A stretch of DNA of 64,000 nucleotides. Source: Byssochlamys sp. IMV 00236. Its lineage: Eukaryota; Ascomycota; Eurotiomycetes; Eurotiales; Thermoascaceae. The position numbers and the translations under genes are program-made. The stretch lies in assembly GCA_001931875.2 (NCBI GenBank), contig MSJH02000629.1, positions 1 through 64,000 on the forward strand. The letters run 5' to 3'. This document shows positions 38,372 to 48,944 of this stretch, piece after piece. A model generated the notes under the pieces. It was not told where the DNA came from and ran no database searches. It saw nothing but the letters and a program-made list of their open reading frames with translations. Position 1 is the first letter of the stretch; each line of letters begins with the position of its first letter.

Positions 38372-39216
38372 CGTGTAATAAATGAGGTTGTGGGTTTATG
38401 GACGTGTAAGCGGAGGAAACAATATTACTTACTAAATATCTCATGATTAGACCGAATAATGCAATATTAATCTACCTGAAGATCAAACGATTCGACAACA
38501 TATGGTTTCTATATTAACAATATTGAGTGAAGCCAATGATATTAGAAATATCCTACTTCATTGACCCGCGGGTACCGGTAGAATACGATACCTCAGGGAT
38601 TCCCCGTTAAATGTCTTTCTACTGACTTTCTAATGGTAAGATCCCTCCAGTTAGAGTTCATTATTTAGTCGGGATACTCCCACACCTGTTACTTATTGGC
38701 CGTGGTTCCACCCAATGGTGCTATGTACTATAATGTGAGCTATCGAGCTAGATTATCATCTTGATAATCTGGCATTTTGATGATGCAATTAGACCAGGAT
38801 ATCTCGTATTATAACTACCTAGTTGCGTTGCTATGTACTAATTTCGCGTGAAGGGACAAGCAATCCCGGCATACGCCTTTACACTGACGCCATTCAAGTC
38901 AATTCTTTGCACTCACCAGCTCCTTACCGTACAAGGCAATGATGGGGAATCACGACATCCGAACAACAACGCCAACCCAGCCATGAAACCAGAGCTGTCA
39001 ACCCGTGGAGATGATTTGTTTTCAACAATGAAAAGACAAGCCGTTGATAGGCTGTCTCTGTCTCGTGGTCCTTTAACCCCGCGACGATGCGAGCAGACCT
39101 ATATCTACCAGAGCATACCCTCGAACATAAGGAAATTGTTATTTATTATTGACCTCTTGAACGGACCTAGACCTACCCATACGAGACTACAAAGGTACAT
39201 AATACACAACACAACA
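38372..39216. other. Intergenic region
   Basis: Spacer of 845 bp. An open frame runs into the next gene from 38848, but its codons upstream of 39217 lack conservation-like features, so this part is taken as promoter and leader. A GATTATCATCTTGATAATCT inverted repeat occurs at 38752–38771. Confidence 0.55.
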
Positions 39217-39876
39217 ATGACATCGCCGCAGAGCCTCGCCCGGATGCTTCTCCATTCGCGACCATCCCGACTCTCATCTATCGCTCCCAGAATCCACACT
39301 CCACTCCTTTCGAGAACAGCAACCCGAAATATCAGCAACATCTCCCGCCTTCGAATTCCCAACGAGTCAGAACTATCCCCGGAGACACGAAAGCTGATCG
39401 CTCAACACCACGGCGATAACTGGGCACGCGCTTTCTCCCTGAACCCAGACACAGCCCGCCGGTTCGTCACTTACTACGAGGATTTGTTCACGAATCCGAA
39501 CGCAAAGCTTCCTCTCCGGGAGCGCGAGATTATTGCCGTGGTGACCTCTGCGACGAACCGATGTGGTCTCTGCACCGCAAATCACACAATTGGCCTCAGC
39601 GCCGCGATAGGCGGGGACCGAGTTCGTGCAAAGCGCATCGCGGCAGACCATCACCTGGTCGAGTTGAACGAGCGAGAGCATGCGCTGGCGGATTTGTCTG
39701 AGCGACTGACGCTGGCGCCGCGAGAGATATCGGTTCAAGATCTAGACCACCTAAGGCACATCGGCTTTCAGGATGAGGAGATTCTCGAGGCAATCGAGAC
39801 TATTGCATGGTTTAATCATTCTAATCGCATCACGATAGCGCTTGGCGTTGTGCCGGATCAGCGCTATTTCGAGTAG
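39217..39876 (+). CDS. AhpD-like / carboxymuconolactone decarboxylase-fold protein, probably mitochondrial
   Basis: A single exon of 219 aa. The core resembles AhpD-like peroxidase-related proteins: NAKLPLREREIIAVVTSATN, then the redox motif C116-G-L-C119 with His123 (C-x2-C-x3-H), and the helical continuation ending in IAWFNHSNRIT. In this fold the two cysteines and the histidine support peroxide reduction or related proton relay. The first ~45 residues are rich in Arg, Ser and Leu and lack acids, like a mitochondrial targeting sequence. The ATG at 39217 (ACAACAATGA) was chosen over the in-frame upstream ATG at 38848 because it gives this presequence directly and normal length. The enzymatic substrate cannot be told. 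Confidence 0.88.
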   Translation: MTSPQSLARMLLHSRPSRLSSIAPRIHTPLLSRTATRNISNISRLRIPNESELSPETRKLIAQHHGDNWARAFSLNPDTARRFVTYYEDLFTNPNAKLPLREREIIAVVTSATNRCGLCTANHTIGLSAAIGGDRVRAKRIAADHHLVELNEREHALADLSERLTLAPREISVQDLDHLRHIGFQDEEILEAIETIAWFNHSNRITIALGVVPDQRYFE

Positions 39877-40310
39877 GGTGACTTCGGGGAAACTGCGCGA
39901 TTGAAAGGCTGCATGAACTATGAGCATCTGTATGTGCTGCACTGCTGGCGGACCTCCATGTACAGGGGTTTTAAAGACCGTTGCTCGAAATTGTAGAGAT
40001 GCCTGTATTTACTTGCAACACGCATATTTTGATTTGCCCCAGGCATTTTATCACGATTGGCCAAACCAAGTATTTTGCTAGTCCATCCCCTAGCCACTGC
40101 TTTGCTGTAACCGTTGGGACATGGTCGCTGTGACGGTTTACTTAAGTTCACGTGTTAAGTGAGACACTGGGAGATATCCCCTACCTTGCAAGTCAAAGAC
40201 CTTGCAACAAGCTGGCAGCTGGGAACTTTGCTGCTTCTGTGTCTGATTTTGTGGTGGGTGTATTTATTAGGACTGCTGCTTGATCATTTGCTGAATCTAA
40301 TTCTTTGGTA
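39877..40310. other. Intergenic region
   Basis: Spacer of 434 bp between the AhpD-like gene and the kinase gene on the same strand. No coding sequence supported. Confidence 0.55.
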
Positions 40311-41831
40311 ATGGCTTTTCCGATCAGGTTACAAAACTTGCTCTGGGCTCATGGACAAGGCTTCACATCTCAGCTCCATCAGACGCTGTCCTTGTCACTT
40401 TGCTATCCTTGCTCTTGGAGACGTTCTGTTGTTGGGCGGCGTGCATTCAGATCGAGCATGGCTTTCAAGAATGTCTCATCCAGCGCTGACTCTGCTCCCC
40501 TCCCCTTCGAATACGTACCCGTCGAAGAAGTCGAGAGACTCGAAAAGTACCAGCCTGGTGGATATCACCCTATAATGATAGGTGATATTCTGCAATCCCG
40601 ATACCGTGTAGCCCACAAGCTAGGCTACGGAACCTATTCAACCACCTGGCTCTGCCAAGACTGCCAGTCTGGTAAATATGTGGCAGTCAAGGTTGGAACT
40701 GCAGAGTCAAGCGCTCGAGAGGTGGATGTCCTCGATTATCTCAATCACTCTTCCCCACTTGACCACCCTGGAAGGGCAATGATACCCTCCGTTCAAGACA
40801 GATTCGTCCTTCGTGGCCCTAACGGCAACCACTCTTGCTATGTGACAGCCCTAGCAAGGTGTAGTATCTCCGGTGCTAAGGACGGATCGTATCGACGTAT
40901 ATTTCAGGCTAAGACAGCTCGTTCTCTTGTTATGCAACTTGTACTGGCTGTCGATTACATTCATAGTAAAGGAGTCGTTCATGGAGGTAAGTCCTTCATA
41001 TCTTAGATATTTCAGAGTCGTCCGTTAATATAGTTCTCTACATCAGATCTTCACGTCGGCAATATCCTTCTGCGTCTCCCGACCGATTTTGACCAACTGT
41101 CTATTGAGCAGCTATATGAAAGATACGGTCCGCCTGTGTCTGAGCCAGTTGTTCGTCTTGACGGTCAACCCCTCCAGCCTAACGTTCCATCTAGTGTTGT
41201 CCTTCCGATCTGGCTTGGAAAAGCCTCGGAAGAATTCACGAGTTCAGAATCTAGAGTCTTACTTAGTGATTTTGGGGAGGCATACCGACCCTCAACAGAG
41301 CATCGGTATAGCTCGCACGCCCCTCTATCCTTCATGCCGCCTGAAGCCCGATTTGAGCCAGAACTGGGCCTTTCCTTCCCAGCTGACATCTGGACTCTTG
41401 CATGTTCTATATGGGTAATACTCGGTCAGCGTCCCTTGTTCGAGGACATACTAGCCACTCCGGACGACATCACAGCGGAGCAGGTTGACACTCTAGGGCA
41501 ATTACCTCTACGGTGGCAGAAGAATTGGGAGGCGAGACACGAGTATTCCGATGAAAGCGGAAAACCAAATCAAGGTCGACAAGTGAGGTCTTGGGATGAA
41601 CGCTTTGAAAAGCACATCCAACTCCCACGGCAGAAGGCTACAATCCCGGCATTTGATGCAGAGGAGGAAGCTGCTGTTATGAACATGTTGCGGCCAATGC
41701 TGTCTTTTGAGCCAGAGAAGCGGTTGACTGCACATGATGTTCTAAAATGTGAATGGATGGGAAAATGGGCATTACCAGACTATGAGGAATGTCACTTTAG
41801 CGACATCGGAGGCTACGAAAAATACCTATAA
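40311..41831 (+). CDS. SRPK-like serine/threonine protein kinase
   Basis: Two exons (40311–40986, 41047–41831) with a 60-bp intron give 486 aa. Kinase landmarks are present: LGYGTYSTTWL glycine loop at about 105–114, VAVKV with Lys127, catalytic loop HGDLHVGN at 224–231 created across the splice junction, and SDFGEAYRP for the DFG motif. The layout, with FEYVPVEEVERLEKYQPGGYHPI before the kinase domain and a split N/C-lobe, is that of the SRPK family, whose founding members phosphorylate SR splicing factors. Fungi carry many divergent SRPK-like genes whose targets are unknown. The first ~50 residues are hydrophobic and basic, and could be a targeting sequence; an in-frame ATG at 40458 (MAFKNVSSS) is an alternative start giving 437 aa. 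Catalytic residues look intact. Confidence 0.9.
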
Positions 41832-42271
41832 TCCTGCTGATTCCTTTGATAACATTGAGCAACGGTGGTGATGATGCTGGTTCGGCCGCGCAATAATGCC
41901 CACCAAGACCACTGCTCCGGCTAGAGTTGATATTCAGAAGTTTTTTTTTTTTTTTTTTTTTTTACGTAGAACTCGAAGCCTACAGAGCCACGTTGTCGGA
42001 GTCTACTCTATATGTACTATCTGAGCCTGAAAGTCCTTTTTGCCGACTGAGCATCCTGAGTATCAGTGGAGGAAACATCAGCAGGTGCATATCACGAACT
42101 CGCGTTGTGGACTTATTAACATTCCGTTATACATTAGTCTCACCTGGATTCTGTCCTTTTCGCTTGGGGAACCAGAGCACGCAGCCTGAATACCGTTTCA
42201 AGCAATGGAGTGAGAAAGCTACTCTGATACAGTGTATCGGGCTTCTGTGTCAAGGACACCATGGTTTGTAA
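41832..42271. other. Intergenic region between convergent genes, with T23 tract
   Basis: The spacer holds an uninterrupted run of 23 T at 41941–41963. The open frame following it has no motif. Both flanking genes end here. Confidence 0.6.
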
Positions 42272-43763
42272 TTAGTTATAGTGTTCTAAATCGATACAGG
42301 TCTTAATGCAGCCACGAGCACCGCGCGGCAAGGACGAACAGATACTCATAAGTGGACTGCGGACATCTTCAACTCCCCACTCCTTCGGTACTAAGCAGAG
42401 GAGGTATCTGCGTTTTGCGCCCGTGACATTTTCGGTGTAGTCAAGGTCAGACACGATGCTCATAGAAGTATGGCCTGAATCATTTGTTGTAGAGCTTATC
42501 CAAATTGATTCATAGGATTCCAACAGCCGACCTCTACGGATATGCCAGGTGTTATCATCCTTTGGCCTGATATCTTCAAGGAATGGGAAAACCGAATTCA
42601 CCGATGGCATAGAGAAGGCTATAAGGTATTAGATATATTCTAAATAATGAAACAGGGGTAAACTAACCGTCAGGACGAAAATTTACTCGCAGAATTATCA
42701 ATTCTAATGGTTCATCCTTCAGTGGTTGGAAGAGTGCATCCATGAGCATTGCTTGAGTAAGCCCACTAGACTTTTCAAGGTGATTACGGAAGTCTAAGTT
42801 CTTGGCCCTGGTTTAAATTTAGCTTCCTGCCAATGATATTGTCTTGTGTTGCCTACCGTTCATAGATCTGTTGCTTAACCATGGCCTGTTCGTAGTCTGA
42901 AATCGTCTTTAAAGAACATGGTGGACGAAAATTGACCAAGTAAGGCATGACTGAAGAGAAGGTATATGAATGGGAAAAGTCATATAAGACTGTATCATAG
43001 AAATCCCCTGGTAGTCTGAAATGATCATCTCGTACATCACCATGTGTGATTCCGAGTTTGTGTAACACTAAAAGACGGCGGATCCGGTCATGGAATAGAC
43101 TATGATAGTATTCCAATTCGAAGTCACTGAGTCCTAAATGATTGAGCTGATCCCGAATTTCACAGTTATCTTCTCTGTGGGCCGCTAGAATTCGTCGTGA
43201 TGCAAGCTTTGGCCTGATGGATTCGAGAACAATGGCCCGAGGATTGATAAAGCCATAAGTGAACCTTGATATTCCAAGATCAGTGATAACACCGTGAAAC
43301 TCTGGATAATATATCCTTTCTGAGCTTGCGCACGACATCTCAATGCAGTGGTATGCTCGAGCTTCATTCGTATACGGGTCAAGTTCATCTTTTACCTCCT
43401 TAGCCTTCTTAGGTATGCGGGGTGGATAGCGTCGAAGCTGAAGTTGTGCATCCTTTTCAGTGTATTCAGAAAACTTTATCTGAAATCAGCTATCTCCTGA
43501 AAAGGATCTGTTTCCTATATACTTACTACTTTGGCGACATATTTGGGTATATATGTCTCTTGGTGCTGAAGCTGGACGAAAAGCCATAGAACTTGATTCC
43601 GATCCTCGCTGGAGCGCAGATTGGTACCCACTGACCTTCCCAACATCCATTTTCCCTGCGGAAGAAAAGGTCTGAAATCCTGCCTATCCTCATATACTGC
43701 ATTTATCCAATCTGGACGGGGCCATTGAAAGAAGAACTCCTCAGTCCACGACTTGTCACTCAT
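42272..43763 (-). CDS. Degenerate protein-kinase-fold protein, 448 aa
   Basis: Four exons on the minus strand (43763–43527, 43479–42857, 42807–42668, 42618–42272) are separated by three very short introns of 47, 49 and 49 bp, all GT–AG and frame-consistent. Residues about 139–250 look like the C-lobe of a fungal kinase-like domain: HGVITDLGISRFTYG, then RRLLVLHKLGITHGDVRDDH (HGD at 225–227) and VLYDFSHSYTF, where DFSH stands where DFG is expected. The Asn of the usual HxDxxxxN is replaced (HGDVRDDHF), and no clear glycine loop or VAVK lysine is seen. It is therefore probably a pseudokinase or aminoglycoside-phosphotransferase-like fold protein. The C-terminal third has no recognisable domain. 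It converges with the SRPK-like gene. Confidence 0.8.
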
Positions 43764-44625
43764 ACCGCCCGTTGTCGGTTAGGGGAGGCGTTTGAGCCTT
43801 CAGAATTAGCCAGCGCAGGAAGCTGAATGTAGACTTGTAATAGTATTACTCACTTTAGTAGAGATATGTAAGAATGAGAAACTGTCTTTCATGAGCATTG
43901 AAGATTACGAAGTTGGTTTAAATAAATTTCGTGAGTCGTGATGGGAGAAACACAATGGTGAGTAAGAGAAGAAAGGTAAGATATGCCCGCTCGGTGGTTG
44001 GGTTATGGTTGATTACGTTAACTAGTCATATGAACAGATACTGTCTTGAGGACTATGAAGGGTCGTCAACACGTCTTGCATTAGCGTGGAAGAAGTAACC
44101 CTAATAGATCTCTTATACAACATAATTGAGATGAAGACTTCCCTCTAGCTCAACCGCGCGGGCAGGTGCCATGTGAGGTCTAGAAGGGTGATATATGATA
44201 GATCAATCCAGGTGCTCAGACTATGCGAGTGAATCTTGCCGTGCTTACCCCACCGATTACCGATTACTATGCGTACTGGGCAGTATAACAGGATGCTAAG
44301 CCTGAGGTTTTCAGAGCCAAGGGACAGTTTCAAGCCGAGTAGCAATGCATGAGCCCAGAACTGGCAGTGTTCTATAAGCACTGTTGTACATAGAGAGATC
44401 CTATACTCTGTATTAGTTCCAATCCGGTTTCAGAAAGAGATTGTCCATTAGTTTGCAAGAATCGATATGACTACAGTGATAAATAATGAATAATTGCACT
44501 CGATATAATTGCGGTCATGTGCCAAATGTCTAGCCATGACCATTTCCGAGACCGTATTTCAGCAAAGTATGCCTTGATGAAAATGTTGAGATTAGGCGAG
44601 GGAGGGCGCGTCAGGTCGCGCGACA
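43764..44625. other. Intergenic region
   Basis: Promoter side of the 448-aa kinase-like gene. No gene supported; open frames in it (for example minus-strand 44145–44381) have no motif. Confidence 0.55.
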
Positions 44626-44679
44626 GGTTAAGTAGTAGTCGGGTGGGTGACCACCAGCGAATCCCTGCTGTCGTATGTA
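44626..44679 (+). pseudogene. 5S rRNA pseudogene, 3' part only
   Basis: The sequence GGTTAAGTAGTAGTCGGGTG continues into GGGTGACCACCAGCGAATCC and ends TCGTATGT. This matches the 3' half of fungal 5S rRNA: helix IV/V, the GGTGACCACC loop and the TGTATGT terminal strand. The 5' half, which should begin ACATACG about 65 bp further left, is not there; upstream sequence is unrelated. A T-rich stretch (ATTTTTTATA) follows. Truncated, dispersed 5S copies are known from Eurotiales genomes. Confidence 0.8.
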
Positions 44680-44941
44680 TTTATATTTTTTATATTCATG
44701 AAACGGTATAAACACGGCAAAACGGTCCTGGAATGACAGAGGCTATTATTTCTGAGAGTGTGGAACTGGCCCTTCATTATTATTGACTATCGACTCTTTA
44801 TAGCAAATTATATACGACTCAATTCAGTTAAAGATTCGTCAACACAAATACCTGATGAGGTTGTACTGTACATACATACAATACACGAAAATAACATATA
44901 TCCCTTATTTCAAATAGCATGAAGTATGTATGTACCTTGAT
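44680..44941. other. Intergenic region
   Basis: A+T-rich 3' flank of the DUF1295 gene; nothing recognisable. Confidence 0.5.
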
Positions 44942-46036
44942 TTATCGGGTGTACAATGCGCGGGCAATCTCCTCGGCAGCGACACCAGCCAGACCGAATC
45001 CCACGATCTTCCAGGTCCATGGATTCTTCAGCTCGGAGAACGAAGGCCAGAAGCTGTTCTTCTCGCGGCGATACTCCTGAAGCTCGACATACTTGGGTGC
45101 GTCCTCGGTCTTGTAGCGCTTTTCCTGGTATTCTTCGGTGCCTTTGTCGCCGCCCATGTAACGGAGGAAGACATAGTTTGCCAGCGGTCCAACGACAGTG
45201 ATGGGGTGAAATGGCCCACTGGCGCAAAGCAGTGGGAAAGAAAGGTGAACGAGAGTATCACCAAGGTAGCTGTGATGGCTGTCTCAGTACTCATGGCGGG
45301 ACATAGTTTCTTTATGGAACTCAAGTACTACTACTTACTTGGGATGTCTCACGATGCTCCAAACGCCATCACGGCACAGGTCATCATGCACCTTGCGATA
45401 GGAAGAGACCTGCGAGTCGGCCAATGTCTCCAGAGCCAAGCCCGCACTGAAGAGACCAACGGCGATTCCACGCAGTACATTCAGAACATCCGTGTTCAGA
45501 GAAACGGGGCGGTCCAGAACGCGGAACGGAACAGTGAATGGGAGGGTTATGGCGGTCTGGAAGAGTACTTCCGGCAGGAATTGGGTGAAGAAGGCCTTGT
45601 TCCAGAAACCGGGCTGTTTCTTGTCCTGTTCATAGCGAGGGTCATCTTTGCCGCGGGCGATGCTCCGCGATGCGATGCGGTAGAACAGTCTCAGCCCCCA
45701 GGTGGTGACACCTCCAAGGAGCAACTTCTCAGACCAGGAGAGCGATTCCCAAGCAACCTTGAGCGAGACATCGCTGTAGTAGAGAGCGCGACCGACACTG
45801 CTCCACCAGGCATTGATGACGGGGGCCAGCGGCCACAGCCAGTCCTTGATCTCAAGGCGATCGGTCGCTCGCGCTATAACATAGCTGGTTGCGGAGAGAC
45901 CTGAATGAAGGGTAAATGATGGCAGTATCGTCGATTTGAAAAGGCCGACATCATGCAGTGATAGTGGGGAGTTGGAGGAAATTCGCAGCGGATGAACGAC
46001 TTCCTGCCGGGTAAGAGGATTACCCGGGGCTGCCAT
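44942..46036 (-). CDS. DUF1295 / steroid 5-alpha-reductase-like membrane protein
   Basis: Two exons on the minus strand (46036–45339, 45269–44942) with a 69-bp intron (AAGTAAGT donor, ACTGAG branch, CAG acceptor) give 341 aa. The splice creates the family signature VRHPNYLGDTLVHL, the conserved RHP–Y–G/GE core of the 3-oxo-5-alpha-steroid 4-dehydrogenase C-terminal/ICMT-like superfamily, where it binds the cofactor. Several hydrophobic segments are present (for example VLNVLRGIAVGLFSAGLALE), so it is an integral membrane protein, probably of the ER. After the RHP region the Y-x2-Y–K-(R)-Y part (EEYQEKRYK) follows as expected. Members act in lipid or sterol reduction or methylation; the substrate is unknown. 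It is divergent from the short Zn2Cys6 gene across the assembly gap. Confidence 0.88.
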
Positions 46037-47592
46037 TATGGAAGAATCGGAAGCAATGGCTTGTGACTGATGCTGATCTGATCTTCCATTTCAAAAAAGA
46101 GAGAGAAAAAAAGAAAGAAAGAGACATCGCGACATCTTGTATCATCGAGCGCAGCACCTTGATGTCAGGATTATGTAACTCGACGGGGATGAACAGAAAA
46201 GTCATGCAATAAGATCAAGATGGATGTTAAGAAAGGCGAAACAAGAATTCTCCATGCGTATGGTATATTCTCCAGATTCCCAGATATACTGTACATGGTC
46301 TCTCGGGGACTTTCAAACGCTCCTCTGCCTCCCCGAGGTCATCTACTCATCTACTCATCGTCGTGGTCAGTTAAGTAGTGGAGATTTCTACTGAAAAGCA
46401 AGATACTAACTAGTTACAGTGGCCGATAAGATAAACCGAGCCTAACGTCATTGTAACCAGCCAAATGCCCATCTCCTCATCAAATAATGAATAAGCANNN
46501 NNNNNNNNNNNNNNNNNNNNNNNNNNNNNNNNNNNNNNNNNNNNNNNNNNNNNNNNNNNNNNNNNNNNNNNNNNNNNNNNNNNNNNNNNNNNNNNNNNNN
46601 NNNNNNNNNNNNNNNNNNNNNNNNNNNNNNNNNNNNNNNNNNNNNNNNNNNNNNNNNNNNNNNNNNNNNNNNNNNNNNNNNNNNNNNNNNNNNNNNNNNN
46701 NNNNNNNNNNNNNNNNNNNNNNNNNNNNNNNNNNNNNNNNAAAAAAACCAGGAAACCTCAACTTCGCGTAGGAACTCCTAAAATATAATAGTATTAACTA
46801 CCTACCTAACAAGCTCGCAACACGGACCTCCTTCCGGCTCGCTTCGTTTTGCGCGTGCGAAACTATCTACCTCGTTTCAACATCCCATTTCTCCACCCTA
46901 GATAACTAACTTAGGGCGGTCGGCCGGGTCCGGGACGAGAAAGAGACGGTCTTTTGGCGTTTATGACAGACCAAAAGTTTCCTTCGAGCGCTAAAATGAA
47001 ACTTCATCTTGCAGCCGTGGCTGAGATATTATTATTATTACCCATGAGGACGGAAATAATATTCCATGCGTCTCCAGACTAATTATTCCTGCAGGGCTGC
47101 GCTACTTTTTAACTGGTCTGTGAGTAAGTACTTAAGGCTGGAGGTCCGTGATCACTACTTACTTACTGAAGAGAGGCGCAACAAGATTTCCATTGAGAGT
47201 GGCGCTCCGGTCCTGGAGAGATAGAGTTAATGGATTCTATGGTACACTCCGATCGACTAGACGGAGACTTACTTATTCGACCCAAATCCCGCAGCGGGGA
47301 TCCATCAGGGTAGAGAGCAAGGTCAAGCTATATGGGTTAGTTATATCAAATATATCATCCCCTTTACACAGAGCATTCCTCAATCGATCGACTGTAGTTC
47401 GTTCATCTACTCCCTTGAACGACGAGACAAAAGACCTTCTTCAACCGTCTCAATATACGATGGCTCGGTCATAACAGCGCTCATCGAGATAGCCGGCTAT
47501 TGTCTAAATCCGGCCCATTAGATGGATTCTGATCCTTTGATCTGCGCTCCTTGCGACCTGCCCGCGGTTCTTCCGGCTATCTGGTGAGAATA
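46037..47592. other. Intergenic region containing an assembly gap
   Basis: A 1.5-kb spacer between divergent genes. Bases 46498–46740 are N. Nothing recognisable remains on either side; a poly-A run borders the gap on the right (46741–46747). Any gene that lay across the gap cannot be seen. Confidence 0.7.
46498..46740. other. Assembly gap (243 N)
   Basis: An unbroken run of N. The right edge starts with AAAAAAA, suggesting that a homopolymer or low-complexity stretch broke the assembly. Confidence 0.99.
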
Positions 47593-48246
47593 ATGGCTCC
47601 TCGGGAGAGACGTGCAGCGAATTCCACTGGCAGTGATGGTCCCCGAGGTAGCCCTGAAGGATCTCAACAAGTCAAGAATCGTCCATCGCCCTCGTGCATC
47701 CCATGTCGGAGAAGGAAAGTAAAGGTGAGCAACAAGCCATTATTGGCTCGTAATTATTTGATAAGACGCTTCAATAATATACCCGCCTTGTGCTAATAAC
47801 GAGGACAGTGTGATCGAACGAAACCCTGCCGGGCATGCTGTAGCAAAGATACGCCAGACGCCTGCCAATACAATACGAATAGCGAAGATCGTTTCTACAT
47901 CTCCCAGGCGGAAATCATTGAAAACCTGCGGAACGAGGTAAATCGTTTAAGAAACAGACTGGCGATCCTGGAGCGTGAGACGCAATCAGACCTTTCAGTC
48001 ACAGTATCTGAGTCCGACTGTGCATCGTCCCCCGCGGTCGTTCAGAATACAGTCAGGGGCTCATCAGTTCCGAGGTCGGCCACCAAATATGCAGCGTTAG
48101 AAAACATGTACGCCCTGCTCGCATCAGCACCGCCGGAACTAGTGGAGGATGTAATCACCCAGGTCCGAGAGGGGATATCGGTTGAAGCCGTTGCGGCTCG
48201 TGTAACGTCTATGGATTACGCTCTAGTAAGGGGTCGGTCAGTTTGA
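47593..48246 (+). CDS. Short Zn2Cys6 transcription-factor-like protein, probably truncated
   Basis: Two exons (47593–47724, 47809–48246) with an 84-bp intron (GTGAGC donor, GCTAAT branch, CAG acceptor) encode 189 aa. The zinc cluster spans the splice: SCIPCRRRKVK then CDRTKPCRACCSKDTPDAC, spacing C-x2-C-x6-C-x5-C-x2-C-x8-C. A short coiled coil follows (IENLRNEVNRLRNRLAILER), then KYAALENMYALLASAPPELV and VREGISVEAVAARV. That is the 'LLxxAPxxxxxxxxxxIRxG' segment that in many fungal Zn2Cys6 regulators precedes a long activation region. Here the frame stops 20 codons later, so the protein is far shorter than usual (500 aa or more). Either a premature stop or a further unrecognised intron (a CTAGTAAGGG donor-like site lies just before the stop) is possible. 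Confidence 0.78.
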
Positions 48247-48944
48247 TGTCGGGAGAACTGTATATAATAATAGATTAGAGCTGTGTCACCAACCCCTGAT
48301 TTGTCCCGCGTCTGGAAACGGTGTCCAACGGGGTGTCTTGGTAGCCGCAGTTAGCAATATACTAGCAATCTAAGATTGGAAAGCAATGACACATCTTAAA
48401 CACCAAGAGTGGATGATGGTTCTTTGTCGGAGACCACCAAGAGCGCTCTATATTAGGATAGTCTAGCAACGATTTCGAGCTGACACCGGGTCTCCAGGGT
48501 ATCAGCAGCGGCTATCAGTGAGGCTATACACCATTACCGAGTCAATCGTCAAAATATATACTGACCAAAAATCTGCGTAAGAATTATTAATAAGGACAGA
48601 AATATCATAAATCATAAAGGCCGAAATATCCAAGAATTAACAGGTATTGACACAAGTAATAATAGTTCCAAATAATTATGCAGACCCAAAAACTGATGTT
48701 TTTAAACGACGCCGTGGCTTCTCCCACCAAAGCCCCATTCCCATCACAACGGACATCATGATCGACAGCAGAGTCCGCAGTTGAAAACACCCTGAATGGT
48801 GAGGTTACCCGCCTCGCCGCTGTATTATATATTGTAAACCGAATAAGCACCTAACCCAAGACAGCATCTTTATCCCAGCCTGTGACCTATTTCCCCAAGT
48901 GCGCGACACCGGTGATGCGGTTCGTGACTAACCCCCGATTTCGC
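48247..48944. other. Intergenic region between convergent genes
   Basis: Possibly the decayed 3' part of the Zn2Cys6 gene; no coding sequence can be followed. Low G+C around 48540–48680. Confidence 0.5.

Noticed and set aside
44930..45904. 324-codon plus-strand frame
   Set aside because: Antisense shadow of the DUF1295 gene, which has the family signature and a consistent intron on the minus strand.
46480..46771. Frames across the N run
   Set aside because: Made of unknown bases only.
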